Assembly (NCBI GenBank): GCA_013214365.1
Contig: JABSPI010000238.1
Span: 1 to 5,538, forward strand
DNA from: Erythrobacter sp.
Lineage (GTDB): Bacteria; Pseudomonadota; Alphaproteobacteria; Sphingomonadales; Sphingomonadaceae
Reading direction: 5' to 3'
DNA: 5,538 nucleotides
The position numbers were made by a program, and so were the translations under genes. Under the pieces are notes generated by a model, which worked only from the letters and a program-made list of their open reading frames with translations, was not told the origin of the DNA and searched no databases. This document shows, one piece after another, positions 1 to 5,538 of the stretch; positions within the stretch are counted from its first letter, which is position 1, and every line of letters starts with the position of its first letter.

Positions 1-1299
1 GTGCAATTCGGGGGGCAAACCCCGCTCAAATTGGCGCAGGCGCTCGAAGATGCAGGGATCCCGATCCTTGGCACATCGCCCGATGCGATCGACCATGCCG
101 AGGACCGCGAACGCTTTGCCAAGCTGGTCGACAAGCTGGGCTTGAAACAACCCGATAACGGCATTGCCCACACCCGCGACGAAGCCGCAGCGGTGGCGGC
201 GCGGATCGGCTATCCGGTGCTCTTGCGCCCATCCTTTGTGTTGGGGGGCAGGGCGATGGAAATCGTCGATTCCGAGGCGCAATTGGATGATTATATCAAC
301 ACTGCGGTCAATGTGTCGGGCGAAAGCCCGGTTTTGGTCGACCAATATTTGCGCGATGCAATCGAATGCGATGTCGATGCCTTGTGCGATGGGGACGAGG
401 TCCGCATTGCCGGCGTGATGCAGCATATCGAGGAGGCCGGGGTCCATTCCGGCGACAGCGCGTGCACGCTGCCGGCCTATTCGCTCGAGCCCGAAATCAT
501 CGCCGAGATGGAACGCCAGGCCGAGGCTTTGGCGATGGCGCTCAAAGTGCGCGGCCTGATGAACGTGCAATTCGCGGTCAAAGATGGCGAGGTCTATCTG
601 ATCGAGGTCAATCCGCGCGCCAGCCGCACTGTGCCGTTTGTGGCCAAGGCCATCGGCCAACCGGTGGCCAAGATTGCCGCGCGGGTGATGGCGGGCGAGA
701 AACTGGCCGATTTCGAACGGTTCAAACGCGATCTGGATTATATGGCGGTCAAAGAGGCGGTGTTCCCATTTGGCCGTTTCCCGGGCGCCGACCCGGTTTT
801 GTCGCCGGAAATGAAATCAACCGGCGAGGTGATGGGGATCGACCGCAATTTCGAGGCCGCCTTCCTCAAATCGCAATTGGGCGCAGGCATGGCCTTGCCG
901 CGTGAGGGGACGGTGTTTGTCTCGGTCAAGAATTCCGACAAAGCCCAAATCGTGCCCGCAGTGGAGCATTTGATCGCGCAAGGTTTCAAAGTGGTGGCAA
1001 CATCGGGCACCCAAAAATACCTGAGCGATCAGGGGCTTGACGTTGAAAAGGTCAATAAAGTGGCCGAAGGGCAGCCGCATATTGTCGACAAAATCATCGA
1101 TGGGGAGATCGCCTTGATCTTCAACACGACCGAGGGGTGGCAGTCGCTGCTCGATTCAAAATCGATCCGTCAGGCGGCGCTGGAAAAGAAGCTTCCCTAT
1201 TACACAACCGCCGCCGCATCGCGCGCCGCAGCGGCCACAATTGCAGCAATTGCACCATCACAGCTTGAAGTCCGGTCGTTGCAAGACTATTATACATGA
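1..1299 (+). CDS. carB: Carbamoyl phosphate synthase large subunit, C-terminal part (5' end outside window)
   Basis: CarB makes carbamoyl phosphate from bicarbonate, ATP and glutamine-derived ammonia, feeding pyrimidine and arginine synthesis in the cytoplasm. The visible 432 residues match E. coli CarB from about residue 640 to its C-terminus. Residues 1 to about 295 belong to the second ATP-grasp unit (carbamate phosphorylation). By remembered alignment its ATP and metal ligands are all present: R36, R76, D114, E122, Q190 and the E202-x-N204-x-R206 motif. Residues from about 300 form the MGS-like allosteric domain, where K314, T334, T337, K353 and N375-T376-T377 match the E. coli effector site, and T402 matches the ornithine-linked threonine. 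The GTG at base 1 is an internal valine of the conserved V-Q-[YF]-G-G-Q-T stretch, so the gene is truncated by the window and not by mutation. The stop is TGA at 1297-1299. greA follows on the same strand after 135 bases, a common proteobacterial neighbourhood. Confidence 0.97.
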   Translation: MQFGGQTPLKLAQALEDAGIPILGTSPDAIDHAEDRERFAKLVDKLGLKQPDNGIAHTRDEAAAVAARIGYPVLLRPSFVLGGRAMEIVDSEAQLDDYINTAVNVSGESPVLVDQYLRDAIECDVDALCDGDEVRIAGVMQHIEEAGVHSGDSACTLPAYSLEPEIIAEMERQAEALAMALKVRGLMNVQFAVKDGEVYLIEVNPRASRTVPFVAKAIGQPVAKIAARVMAGEKLADFERFKRDLDYMAVKEAVFPFGRFPGADPVLSPEMKSTGEVMGIDRNFEAAFLKSQLGAGMALPREGTVFVSVKNSDKAQIVPAVEHLIAQGFKVVATSGTQKYLSDQGLDVEKVNKVAEGQPHIVDKIIDGEIALIFNTTEGWQSLLDSKSIRQAALEKKLPYYTTAAASRAAAATIAAIAPSQLEVRSLQDYYT

Positions 1300-1341
1300 G
1301 CATTGACGCCGTTCCTCCCGACATTTCGACCAAGTAAAACT

Positions 1342-1393
1342 GCTCTTGATAGAGCGGTTGAGGTTGAAAATTCCCGATTTTTCAACCGGTTTT
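1342..1393 (+). promoter_or_regulatory. greA leader with two hairpins; weak terminator or attenuator candidate
   Basis: Two inverted repeats lie between carB and greA. The first pairs GCTCT (1342-1346) with AGAGC (1351-1355) across a 4-base loop. The second pairs GGTTGAAAA (1362-1370) with TTTTCAACC (1379-1387) across an 8-base loop, and is followed after two bases by TTTT (1390-1393). The second stem is AT-rich and the T-run is short, so termination would be partial at best. GGTTGA occurs twice in tandem (1356-1361 and 1362-1367), so the 3' arm could pair with either copy. The structure is visible in the sequence; a regulatory role is inferred. I found no convincing -35/-10 pair for greA in this gap, so read-through from carB is possible. 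Confidence 0.4.
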
Positions 1394-1434
1394 AAAGGTC
1401 GAGAGGCAGCGGCAAGTAAGAGAAAGACATACGA

Positions 1435-1911
1435 ATGGCGACGATGGAAAAGGTTCCAATGCTGGCAGAAGGGTATGAGGCGCTCACCGCTGACCTCAAG
1501 GTTCTGCGTGAGGAACGCCCCCGGATCGTTGACGCGATCGAAGAAGCGCGCGCGCATGGCGATCTGTCCGAAAATGCGGAATATCACGCCGCAAAGGAAC
1601 GTCAGGGTCAGGTTGAGGCGCAAATCGCCGATATCGAAGACAAAGTGAGCCGCGCCCAGATCATCGATCCCACCACCTTGTCGGGTGACAAGATCATCTT
1701 CGGCGCCACGGTGACGTTGCTCGACGAAGACGACAAGCCGGTCAAATACCAGATCGTCGGCCAGACCGAAGCGGATGCCAGCAAGGGGCGGATTTCCTAC
1801 TCTTCGCCCATGGCGCGCGCCATGATCGGAAAGCAGGTCGAAGACGAAATCGAGGTCACGGTCCCGGCCGGCGACAAATTCTACCTCGTCGACAAGATCG
1901 AGTTCGTTTGA
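1435..1911 (+). CDS. greA: Transcription elongation factor GreA
   Basis: GreA enters the secondary channel of RNA polymerase and stimulates cleavage of backtracked RNA, rescuing stalled complexes. The 158-residue length is normal for the family. Residues 6-78 form the N-terminal coiled-coil hairpin. Its tip carries the signature [13 protein letters not shown] (residues 41-53), including the acidic pair D43 and E46 that correspond to E. coli D41 and E44, which help position the catalytic magnesium. Residues about 85-158 are the FKBP-like C-terminal domain (I-x-F-G-A-T-V-T at 88-94, S-Y-S-S-P at 121-125, I-G at 131-132). The ATG at 1435 is preferred over the in-frame ATG at 1444 because the longer N-terminus, M-A-T-x-[ED]-K-x-P-M-L, matches alphaproteobacterial GreA. 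The purine-rich stretch upstream (AAGAGAAAG near 1418-1426) is only a weak ribosome binding site. It follows carB on the same strand and converges on the acetyltransferase gene. Confidence 0.97.
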   Translation: MATMEKVPMLAEGYEALTADLKVLREERPRIVDAIEEARAHGDLSENAEYHAAKERQGQVEAQIADIEDKVSRAQIIDPTTLSGDKIIFGATVTLLDEDDKPVKYQIVGQTEADASKGRISYSSPMARAMIGKQVEDEIEVTVPAGDKFYLVDKIEFV

Positions 1912-1937
1912 GCCTCGCGCTCAATCGAGGGTCTTTT
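1904..1937 (+). terminator. Compact hairpin spanning the two convergent stop codons
   Basis: TTGAGC (1908-1913) pairs perfectly with GCTCAA (1919-1924) across a 5-base loop. After one T/T mismatch, TCG at 1904-1906 pairs with CGA at 1926-1928. The greA stop (TGA, 1909-1911) sits in the left arm and the stop of the opposing acetyltransferase gene (TCA on this strand, 1921-1923) sits in the right arm. For the rightward transcript a TCTTTT run follows at 1932-1937. There is no T-run in the leftward direction. It is therefore a plausible weak intrinsic terminator for greA, but the stem is short. Confidence 0.4.
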
Positions 1938-2409
1938 CCATCGCGTAATTGTGGATCGGCACGGCTTTGCCTTCGTGCTCGATGCTGAAATCGCGCCGTT
2001 CCACCACGGTGTAACCCGCGCGCTCGAAGCTCGGGCGGGCGAGCTCGCTTGCCTCGGTGTAAAGCCGCGTCATCGCAAGGTCGCGGCCATAGATCTCGGC
2101 TGCGCGCAGCAATAGCTGCGCCAAACCTTGGCGGGTGTGATCGGGGTGATTGTACAACCGGTCGAGATGGCCATCGGGCTCAATCAGAGCATAGGCCACG
2201 GGCCGATCACCTTCATCGACCGCGACAAAGATGACATGGCCGGCCTCTGCGCGTTGGCGGTACATGTCCGCCCCGCCATGGCGGCCGGCCCAGGCATCGA
2301 TTTGGGCGCTGTTATAGGCATTGGCGCCGATATTGCGGATCGCCGCCAATGCGATGTCGCTCAACGCGCCCGCGTCCGATGGCTCAAAGGGCCGGATCGT
2401 ATAGGTCAT
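1921..2409 (-). CDS. GNAT-family N-acetyltransferase, YafP-like
   Basis: This is a 162-residue acetyl-CoA-dependent acyltransferase of the GNAT fold; the substrate cannot be told from sequence. The N-terminus T-I-R-P-F-E-P-S-D opens strand 1 as in many GNATs. Residues 57-77 form the central strands ending at A-Y-A-L-I. Motif A follows as Y-x-H-P-D-H-T-R-Q-G-L-A (residues 86-97), the pyrophosphate-binding loop. The A-R-P-S-F-E-R-A-G-Y stretch (124-133) resembles the helix 4/strand 7 region A-K-P-F-F-E-R-x-G-F of E. coli YafP, and the Y-T-R-x-G motif A is also YafP-like. The ATG at 2407-2409 has an AAGGG ribosome binding site at 2416-2420 with 6-base spacing. It lies 20 bases downstream of the DUF4170 gene, so the two are probably cotranscribed, and it ends tail-to-tail with greA. 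Confidence 0.88.
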   Translation of the reverse strand: MTYTIRPFEPSDAGALSDIALAAIRNIGANAYNSAQIDAWAGRHGGADMYRQRAEAGHVIFVAVDEGDRPVAYALIEPDGHLDRLYNHPDHTRQGLAQLLLRAAEIYGRDLAMTRLYTEASELARPSFERAGYTVVERRDFSIEHEGKAVPIHNYAMEKTLD

Positions 2410-2429
2410 ATCTGGCCCTTGACCCCGAT

Positions 2430-2660
2430 TTAGGTGTCGGGGGTGAGCAATTTGTGGATCGGCACCACGACATATTTCATTTCGGCATCGTCAACGGTGC
2501 GCTGCGCCTGTGCGCGCCACGCATCAACGGCATTGTCGTAACAGCTATAGACGCCCACGACGTGGATGCTTTCAGGATCGGCGAATTCATGGCCGCGCGG
2601 ATCGGTCACGCGTCCACCCATAACGAGGTGGAGGCGTTGAGCTGGAGTTGTTTCTTCCAT
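2430..2660 (-). CDS. DUF4170 family small protein
   Basis: A 76-residue cytoplasmic protein of unknown function, recognised as the alphaproteobacterial DUF4170 type. Its hallmarks are an early R-L-H-L-V-M-G-G segment (residues 9-16), a middle D-P-x-x-I-x-V-V-G-V-Y segment (28-38), the Y-D-N-A-V-D-A-W-R-A helix (41-50), a Q-x-T-V-D-D-A-x-M-[KR]-Y segment (54-63) and a C-terminal H-K-L-L-x-P-D (69-75). It has no signal peptide or membrane segment. An upstream in-frame start at 2726 would add 22 residues with no family similarity. The ATG at 2658-2660 is chosen because it gives the family N-terminus and has an AAGGA site 7 bases upstream. It is the first gene of a likely two-gene unit with the acetyltransferase. 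No function should be assigned beyond the family name. Confidence 0.87.
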   Translation of the reverse strand: MEETTPAQRLHLVMGGRVTDPRGHEFADPESIHVVGVYSCYDNAVDAWRAQAQRTVDDAEMKYVVVPIHKLLTPDT

Positions 2661-2667
2661 TGTGTTT

Positions 2668-2672
2668 TCCTT
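2668..2672 (-). promoter_or_regulatory. Ribosome binding site that decides the DUF4170 gene start
   Basis: AAGGA read on the minus strand, with 7 bases between it and the ATG at 2660-2658. This supports the shorter 76-residue product over the longer frame starting at 2726. Confidence 0.65.
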
Positions 2673-2747
2673 GGGGAGGATTGCTGGTGAAGCGCGCCCC
2701 TCTAGCGCAAGCTGCGCACAAAACAAGCCGTGTGCATCACAGACCGG

Positions 2748-2763
2748 GTAAAAGCGCGGCGCT
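2748..2763 (-). terminator. Weak intrinsic terminator candidate after the four-gene cluster
   Basis: Read on the minus strand this is AGCG-CCG-CGCT followed directly by TTTTA, about 20 bases past the stop of the last cluster gene. The 4-base-pair GC stem with a T-run is the only terminator-like element I see in the 123-base gap 2661-2783. That gap must also hold the promoter, if any, of the DUF4170 gene. The stem is short, so partial read-through into the DUF4170 gene is possible. Confidence 0.3.
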
Positions 2764-2783
2764 GTGCGGGGGGTTATTCGGGG

Positions 2784-3359
2784 TTAATGCTTCACCTTCT
2801 CGGTCAAATCGCGCACGGCGCGCTCGGCCCGGCGGCGGGTGCGGCGTGCGACATCGCGGCTTTTATCCGCGGCCGTGCCTGCGGCATAACCGGCCTCGCG
2901 GCGAATTTTGCGCGCTTTGGCAGCGGCATCATCGCTGAGATCTTCGAACTTGTCCTGGCCGGCGCGCGCCCCGCTGAGCACTTCTTCTGCCAGTTTCATG
3001 CCATACGCCACCACCGCATCAGCGATCAGCGGGGTCAGTTTGGATGTCTGCGCCTTGGCTGCGCTGCTCACCCCTTTGGCCGCGCCCGAGGCCGCACCGC
3101 CCACCGCATTTGCCGCGCTTGATGCGGCCGCGCCGGCGACCCGGCGGCCCGGCGATGTCATCATGCCGATCACAAGGCCAACAGCGATCGCCCCGCCGAC
3201 AACCTTGAGCGGGTTGGCTTTGGTGTAATCGACCGCCGCCTGCGCGGCTTCGCCAACGCTTTCGGCCACGCTGCGCTCGGCAATGCGGCGCTCGTTCGCC
3301 TCGATTTTGATGCGCAATTCATCGCGCTTGATATCGGCGGGGGTAGGGTCAGTGCTCAT
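2784..3359 (-). CDS. DUF883/YqjD-like membrane protein with long basic C-terminal tail
   Basis: A 191-residue protein and the last gene of the four-gene cluster. Residues 10-45 are a charged helical segment. Residues 46-73 hold the most recognisable part: Y-T-K-A-N-P-L-K-V-V-G followed by a 16-residue hydrophobic run and S-P-G-R-R. This is the pattern of the C-terminal membrane anchor of DUF883/ElaB/YqjD proteins, here placed near the N-terminus. Residues 74-105 are very rich in Ala, Gly and Ser. Residues 106-191 are predicted helical and become strongly basic (R-R-T-R-R-R-A-E-R at 172-180). Two adjacent ATG codons open the frame (3362 and 3359). The second is preferred because GGAG at 3366-3369 lies 6 bases from it but only 3 from the first. 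Its start overlaps the previous gene by 11 bases. It probably sits in the inner membrane with the basic tail in the cytoplasm; function unknown. Confidence 0.78.
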   Translation of the reverse strand: MSTDPTPADIKRDELRIKIEANERRIAERSVAESVGEAAQAAVDYTKANPLKVVGGAIAVGLVIGMMTSPGRRVAGAAASSAANAVGGAASGAAKGVSSAAKAQTSKLTPLIADAVVAYGMKLAEEVLSGARAGQDKFEDLSDDAAAKARKIRREAGYAAGTAADKSRDVARRTRRRAERAVRDLTEKVKH

Positions 3360-3810
3360 CATGGTCTCCGGGTGGTGCGCTGTGCACGTTGGGGGATGCG
3401 TGCAAGCCTATACCATCATTGTCTTCAGATTGGGTAATCGCCGCGCTGGCGGTGTCTTCGTCGGTTGAGTGGTCGGTTGAGTCGCCGGTTTCGGCACTGG
3501 CATCACGGGCATCGCGGGCATCGCGCTCTTGATCGAACAGGCTGTCGAACAGGTCGCGGATCGGCTCGCGCCCGAACCACAAGACAACCGCTGCGATTAT
3601 GGCGGCGATGAGCGTGCGATGGTCGCCGGCCTTATCCTTGGCCACATCCAGCACATCTTTGGCCCCATTGCCGATCCGCGAAGTCACACGGCCAGCAATC
3701 GCATTGGGGGTCAAATTGGTGCGCGCATGGTCCACATCGTCAAGCAGGACAGCGCGCGCCGCATCGCGCAATGCGCGGTCCTTCTCATAGCGTTCTTCTA
3801 GCCGGCTCAC
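3349..3810 (-). CDS. Unrecognised single-pass membrane protein with acidic repeat-bearing tail
   Basis: I do not recognise this 153-residue protein with confidence. Residues 1-30 form a charged helix (S-R-L-E-E-R-Y-E-K-D-R-A). Residues 31-64 contain a T-P-N-A-I-A-G-R-V-x-S-R segment and a Lys/Asp-rich stretch. Residues 66-80 (T-L-I-A-A-I-I-A-A-V-V-L-W-F-G) are one membrane helix. The rest is hydrophilic and acidic, with R-D-A and S-T-D-[HE] repeats and a His/Pro/Asp-rich end. The layout faintly recalls DUF3618 proteins and it occupies the place of yqjK in the enterobacterial cluster, but neither homology is shown. The start is GTG (3810-3808) and no in-frame ATG exists. GTG overlaps the upstream gene's TGA as GTGA, and a GGGG stretch lies 6 bases before it. 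Its stop overlaps the start of the next gene, so translational coupling is likely on both sides. Confidence 0.78.
   Translation of the reverse strand: MSRLEERYEKDRALRDAARAVLLDDVDHARTNLTPNAIAGRVTSRIGNGAKDVLDVAKDKAGDHRTLIAAIIAAVVLWFGREPIRDLFDSLFDQERDARDARDASAETGDSTDHSTDEDTASAAITQSEDNDGIGLHASPNVHSAPPGDHDEH
3366..3369 (-). promoter_or_regulatory. Ribosome binding site favouring the second ATG of the last cluster gene
   Basis: GGAG on the minus strand lies 6 bases before the ATG at 3359-3357 and only 3 bases before the ATG at 3362-3360. The spacing favours the second codon. The site lies inside the coding end of the upstream gene. Confidence 0.55.
3461..3484 (-). repeat. Two tandem in-frame 12-base repeats in the acidic tail
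   Basis: TCGGTTGAGTSG occurs twice back to back (3461-3472 and 3473-3484), differing at one base. Because the unit is a multiple of three, it encodes a repeated Ser-Thr-Asp-[His/Glu] in the acidic tail of the single-helix protein. Replication slippage is the likely origin. Confidence 0.75.
3501..3527 (-). repeat. Three tandem in-frame 9-base repeats
   Basis: CATCRCGGG appears as two near-identical copies (3501-3509 and 3510-3518) and a third with a diverged end (3519-3527). On the minus strand it encodes the repeated Arg-Asp-Ala stretch just after the membrane-proximal segment of the single-helix protein. Confidence 0.7.
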
Positions 3811-4301
3811 TTCTCACCCCGTTCTTCTTCGGAGAGGAACACCTCGGCCAAATGCCGTGCTCGCTTATACGCCTTGCGGCCAAACAGAAACGCGGTCAGC
3901 AATAACAGCCCCAGAACAATTGCAATCGCCCCCCAGATCGTCACCAGAGGCGCAAGCGCAATCACCAGCCCAACCGCCAGAGCGAGGCTCGCAATATGCA
4001 CCATGATCAGCGCGACAATAACCAGGCCAAGCCATTGGCTGACCAGTTTGGCCATCAGCATTGCGCGGGTCTTCTGAAACGAAATTTCGGCTTGCGCGTA
4101 ATTGCGCCCGTTATCGATCAGCGCGCCCAGCTCTTCGACAAGGGTCTCGTCGAAAGGCGGGGTAGGGGGGGCTGAGTCGGCTCCCGTATCAGTTGGGCCA
4201 TCCGGTCCGGTCTGCAGCGGGGCTGATGCGGCATTATCGGGCGCGCCGGAAGCGGCGCCATCAAGCTCGCCCGCGCCGGTTTGCCGGTGTGCCTCATCCA
4301 T
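3807..4301 (-). CDS. Phage holin superfamily 3_6 (YqjE-like) two-helix membrane protein
   Basis: A 164-residue inner-membrane protein of the PF07332 type, a family that includes chromosomal YqjE-like proteins and is named for similarity to holins. Residues 1-52 are a disordered Ala/Pro/Gly/Asp-rich N-terminal extension. Residues 53-87 are the amphipathic family helix (L-x-x-L-I-D-N-G-R-x-Y-A-Q-A-E-I-S). Two long hydrophobic segments follow at about 88-116 and 118-141, then a basic loop (G-R-K-A-Y-K-R-A-R) and an acidic end. The frame could open with TTG at 4304, but the ATG at 4301 is preferred because AGAGGGG at 4309-4315 is 7 bases from it. It lies 40 bases after the first cluster gene and its TGA overlaps the next gene's GTG. 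No endolysin or other phage gene is nearby, so lysis is an unlikely role; envelope stress or stationary phase is inferred from the YqjE context. Confidence 0.87.
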   Translation of the reverse strand: MDEAHRQTGAGELDGAASGAPDNAASAPLQTGPDGPTDTGADSAPPTPPFDETLVEELGALIDNGRNYAQAEISFQKTRAMLMAKLVSQWLGLVIVALIMVHIASLALAVGLVIALAPLVTIWGAIAIVLGLLLLTAFLFGRKAYKRARHLAEVFLSEEERGEK

Positions 4302-4308
4302 CAATCAG

Positions 4309-4315
4309 CCCCTCT
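4309..4315 (-). promoter_or_regulatory. Ribosome binding site that decides the holin-like gene start
   Basis: AGAGGGG on the minus strand, 7 bases before the ATG at 4301-4299 and only 4 bases before the alternative TTG at 4304-4302. It selects the ATG. Confidence 0.6.
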
Positions 4316-4341
4316 TCGCCGCGACCGGCCGATCCAGCCGT

Positions 4342-5025
4342 TCAGCGAGATCCGCGGAACAAACGCGCCAGCAAGAAGCCGGCAACCGCCGCGATCCCGA
4401 CCGCTGCCGCTGGGCTTTTGCGCACCATTTCGCGCGCATCTTCGCCCAATTCCTCAATGCTCTTTGCCTCCAGCTTGGCCGATGTTTCGGCCAGAGTGCG
4501 CGAGGCGGAACGGGCATAATCGCCATATTCCTCGCCGAAGCGTTCATCGATCTGTTCGGCGGTTTCGCCCACAGTCCTGCCGATAGAGGCGATGGCATCG
4601 CTGGCTGCGGCCTTGCCTTCTGTGGCCAAATCGCCCGCACGGCTGCGGGCCTTTTCGCCATAAACTTTGGCTTCGTTCATCAAATCATCTCCCTTGGCCT
4701 TGGCCTGGTCGCGGTATCCGTCCGCGCGGTGGGTGGCTTCGCTGCGCAAAGCAGCGGCGCCGGCTTTGGCTTCTTCCAATGCGGCGTTAAAACGGCTCTT
4801 CGCCTCGGCTGCGCCATTGGGTGCGGCCTTGGTCTTGGCATTGGCCGCATTGGTCTTGGCGGGCACGGTTTTACCGGATGCGGCCTTGCGCGCAGGGCTC
4901 TTTGCCGCTGATGTCTTGCGGGTGCCCGTCTTGCCCGCGCTCTTCGCTGGAGCCTTCGCCGCCGCCTTTGCCGGCTTCTTAGCGGGGGCCTTTGTGGGGG
5001 TCTTGGAGGATTTACTGTCAGCCAT
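4342..5025 (-). CDS. DUF883/YqjD-like membrane-anchored protein with Lys/Ala/Pro-rich histone-H1-like N-terminus
   Basis: A 227-residue protein and the first gene of the cluster. Residues 1-70 are low complexity and strongly basic, with A-P-A-K, K-P-A-K and A-A-A-K units like the tails of bacterial histone H1-like proteins. Residues 75-195 are a long Ala-rich charged helix, probably a coiled coil. Residues 199-227 read E-M-V-R-K-S-P-A-A-A-V-G, a short hydrophobic run, then R-L-F-R-G-S-R. This is the typical C-terminal anchor of DUF883 (ElaB/YqjD) proteins. E. coli YqjD is reported to hold stationary-phase ribosomes at the inner membrane; a similar tether to ribosomes or nucleic acid is my inference here. 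The start is uncertain: ATG at 5025 gives the natural M-A-D-S-K opening, while ATG at 5052 would add nine residues. Both have weak upstream sites. The holin-like gene follows after 40 bases. The antisense strand carries long open frames, which are shadows. Confidence 0.85.
   Translation of the reverse strand: MADSKSSKTPTKAPAKKPAKAAAKAPAKSAGKTGTRKTSAAKSPARKAASGKTVPAKTNAANAKTKAAPNGAAEAKSRFNAALEEAKAGAAALRSEATHRADGYRDQAKAKGDDLMNEAKVYGEKARSRAGDLATEGKAAASDAIASIGRTVGETAEQIDERFGEEYGDYARSASRTLAETSAKLEAKSIEELGEDAREMVRKSPAAAVGIAAVAGFLLARLFRGSR

Positions 5026-5538
<513 letters not shown>

Larger units (their letters stand above)
3349..3807 (-). other. Body of the single-helix protein gene, excluding its GTG start overlap
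   Basis: This interval marks the part of the third cluster gene (start GTG at 3810) beyond its overlap with the holin-like gene. It shows that no other frame is needed here. The gene itself is described in the entry ending at 3810. Confidence 0.3.

Noticed and set aside
1..3. GTG at the first base as the start of the first gene
   Set aside because: It is an internal valine of CarB; conserved CarB sequence must continue upstream of the window.
366..905. 179-codon plus-strand open frame inside carB
   Set aside because: It is an Arg/Gly-rich shadow frame; the overlapping carB frame has clear family similarity and all expected ligands.
1258..1623. 121-codon minus-strand open frame across the carB-greA gap
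   Set aside because: It runs antisense to the highly conserved GreA N-terminus and carB end, and has no recognisable domain.
2423..2442. CCCCGA/TCGGGG hairpin between the DUF4170 and acetyltransferase genes
   Set aside because: No T-run follows in the direction of transcription and the stem is only 6 base pairs; not enough to call a terminator.
2705..2717. GCGCA-AGC-TGCGC hairpin in the 2661-2783 gap as a terminator
   Set aside because: No T-run follows the stem in either direction, so there is no terminator signature.
2730..3122. 130-codon plus-strand open frame antisense to the last cluster gene
   Set aside because: Low-complexity Ala/Arg/Gly product, explained as the complement of an Ala-rich gene with a clear membrane motif.
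3807..4301. Holin-like gene as sign of a prophage
   Set aside because: No integrase, endolysin, structural gene or attachment site nearby; the family includes chromosomal YqjE-like proteins, and the flanking genes are core genes.
4102..4911. 269-codon plus-strand open frame, longer than any cluster gene
   Set aside because: It crosses two genes on the other strand that have recognisable families, ribosome binding sites and close packing; its product is Ala/Gly/Phe-rich as expected from the complement of Lys/Ala-rich coding sequence.

Overview
The window (5,538 bases, moderately high GC) looks like chromosome from an alphaproteobacterium, most likely of the order Sphingomonadales (Erythrobacter/Sphingomonas-type). 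This placement is inferred from remembered protein similarity: the GreA N-terminus, the enolase N-terminus, a small DUF4170 protein, and the carB-greA gene order. No database search was run.

Layout: (1) 1-1299, plus strand, is the 3' part of carB, cut by the window edge. (2) 1300-1434 is a leader with two small hairpins, followed by greA (1435-1911). (3) greA converges on a two-gene minus-strand unit: a DUF4170 protein (2430-2660) followed by a YafP-like GNAT acetyltransferase (1921-2409). Only 9 bases separate the facing stop codons, and both lie in one hairpin. (4) 2784-5025 is a tightly packed minus-strand cluster of four small membrane proteins. In transcription order they are a Lys/Ala/Pro-rich protein with a DUF883/YqjD-like C-terminal anchor, a two-helix holin-3_6/YqjE-like protein, an unrecognised single-helix protein with an acidic tail, and a second DUF883-like protein. 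The last three open frames overlap at their ends. (5) 5026-5217 is a divergent intergenic region, followed by the 5' end of eno (5218 onward, plus strand), cut by the right edge.

The outer genes are core metabolism and transcription: carbamoyl phosphate supply for pyrimidines and arginine, rescue of stalled RNA polymerase, and glycolysis. The interior minus-strand block of about 3.1 kb is the less described part. Its four-gene cluster resembles the enterobacterial yqjD-yqjE-yqjK arrangement in gene size, order and protein types. It probably encodes envelope-associated proteins of stationary phase or stress, but that function is inferred. I see no mobile element, CRISPR array, tRNA or rRNA, and no frameshifted gene. 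The only partial genes are those cut by the window edges.
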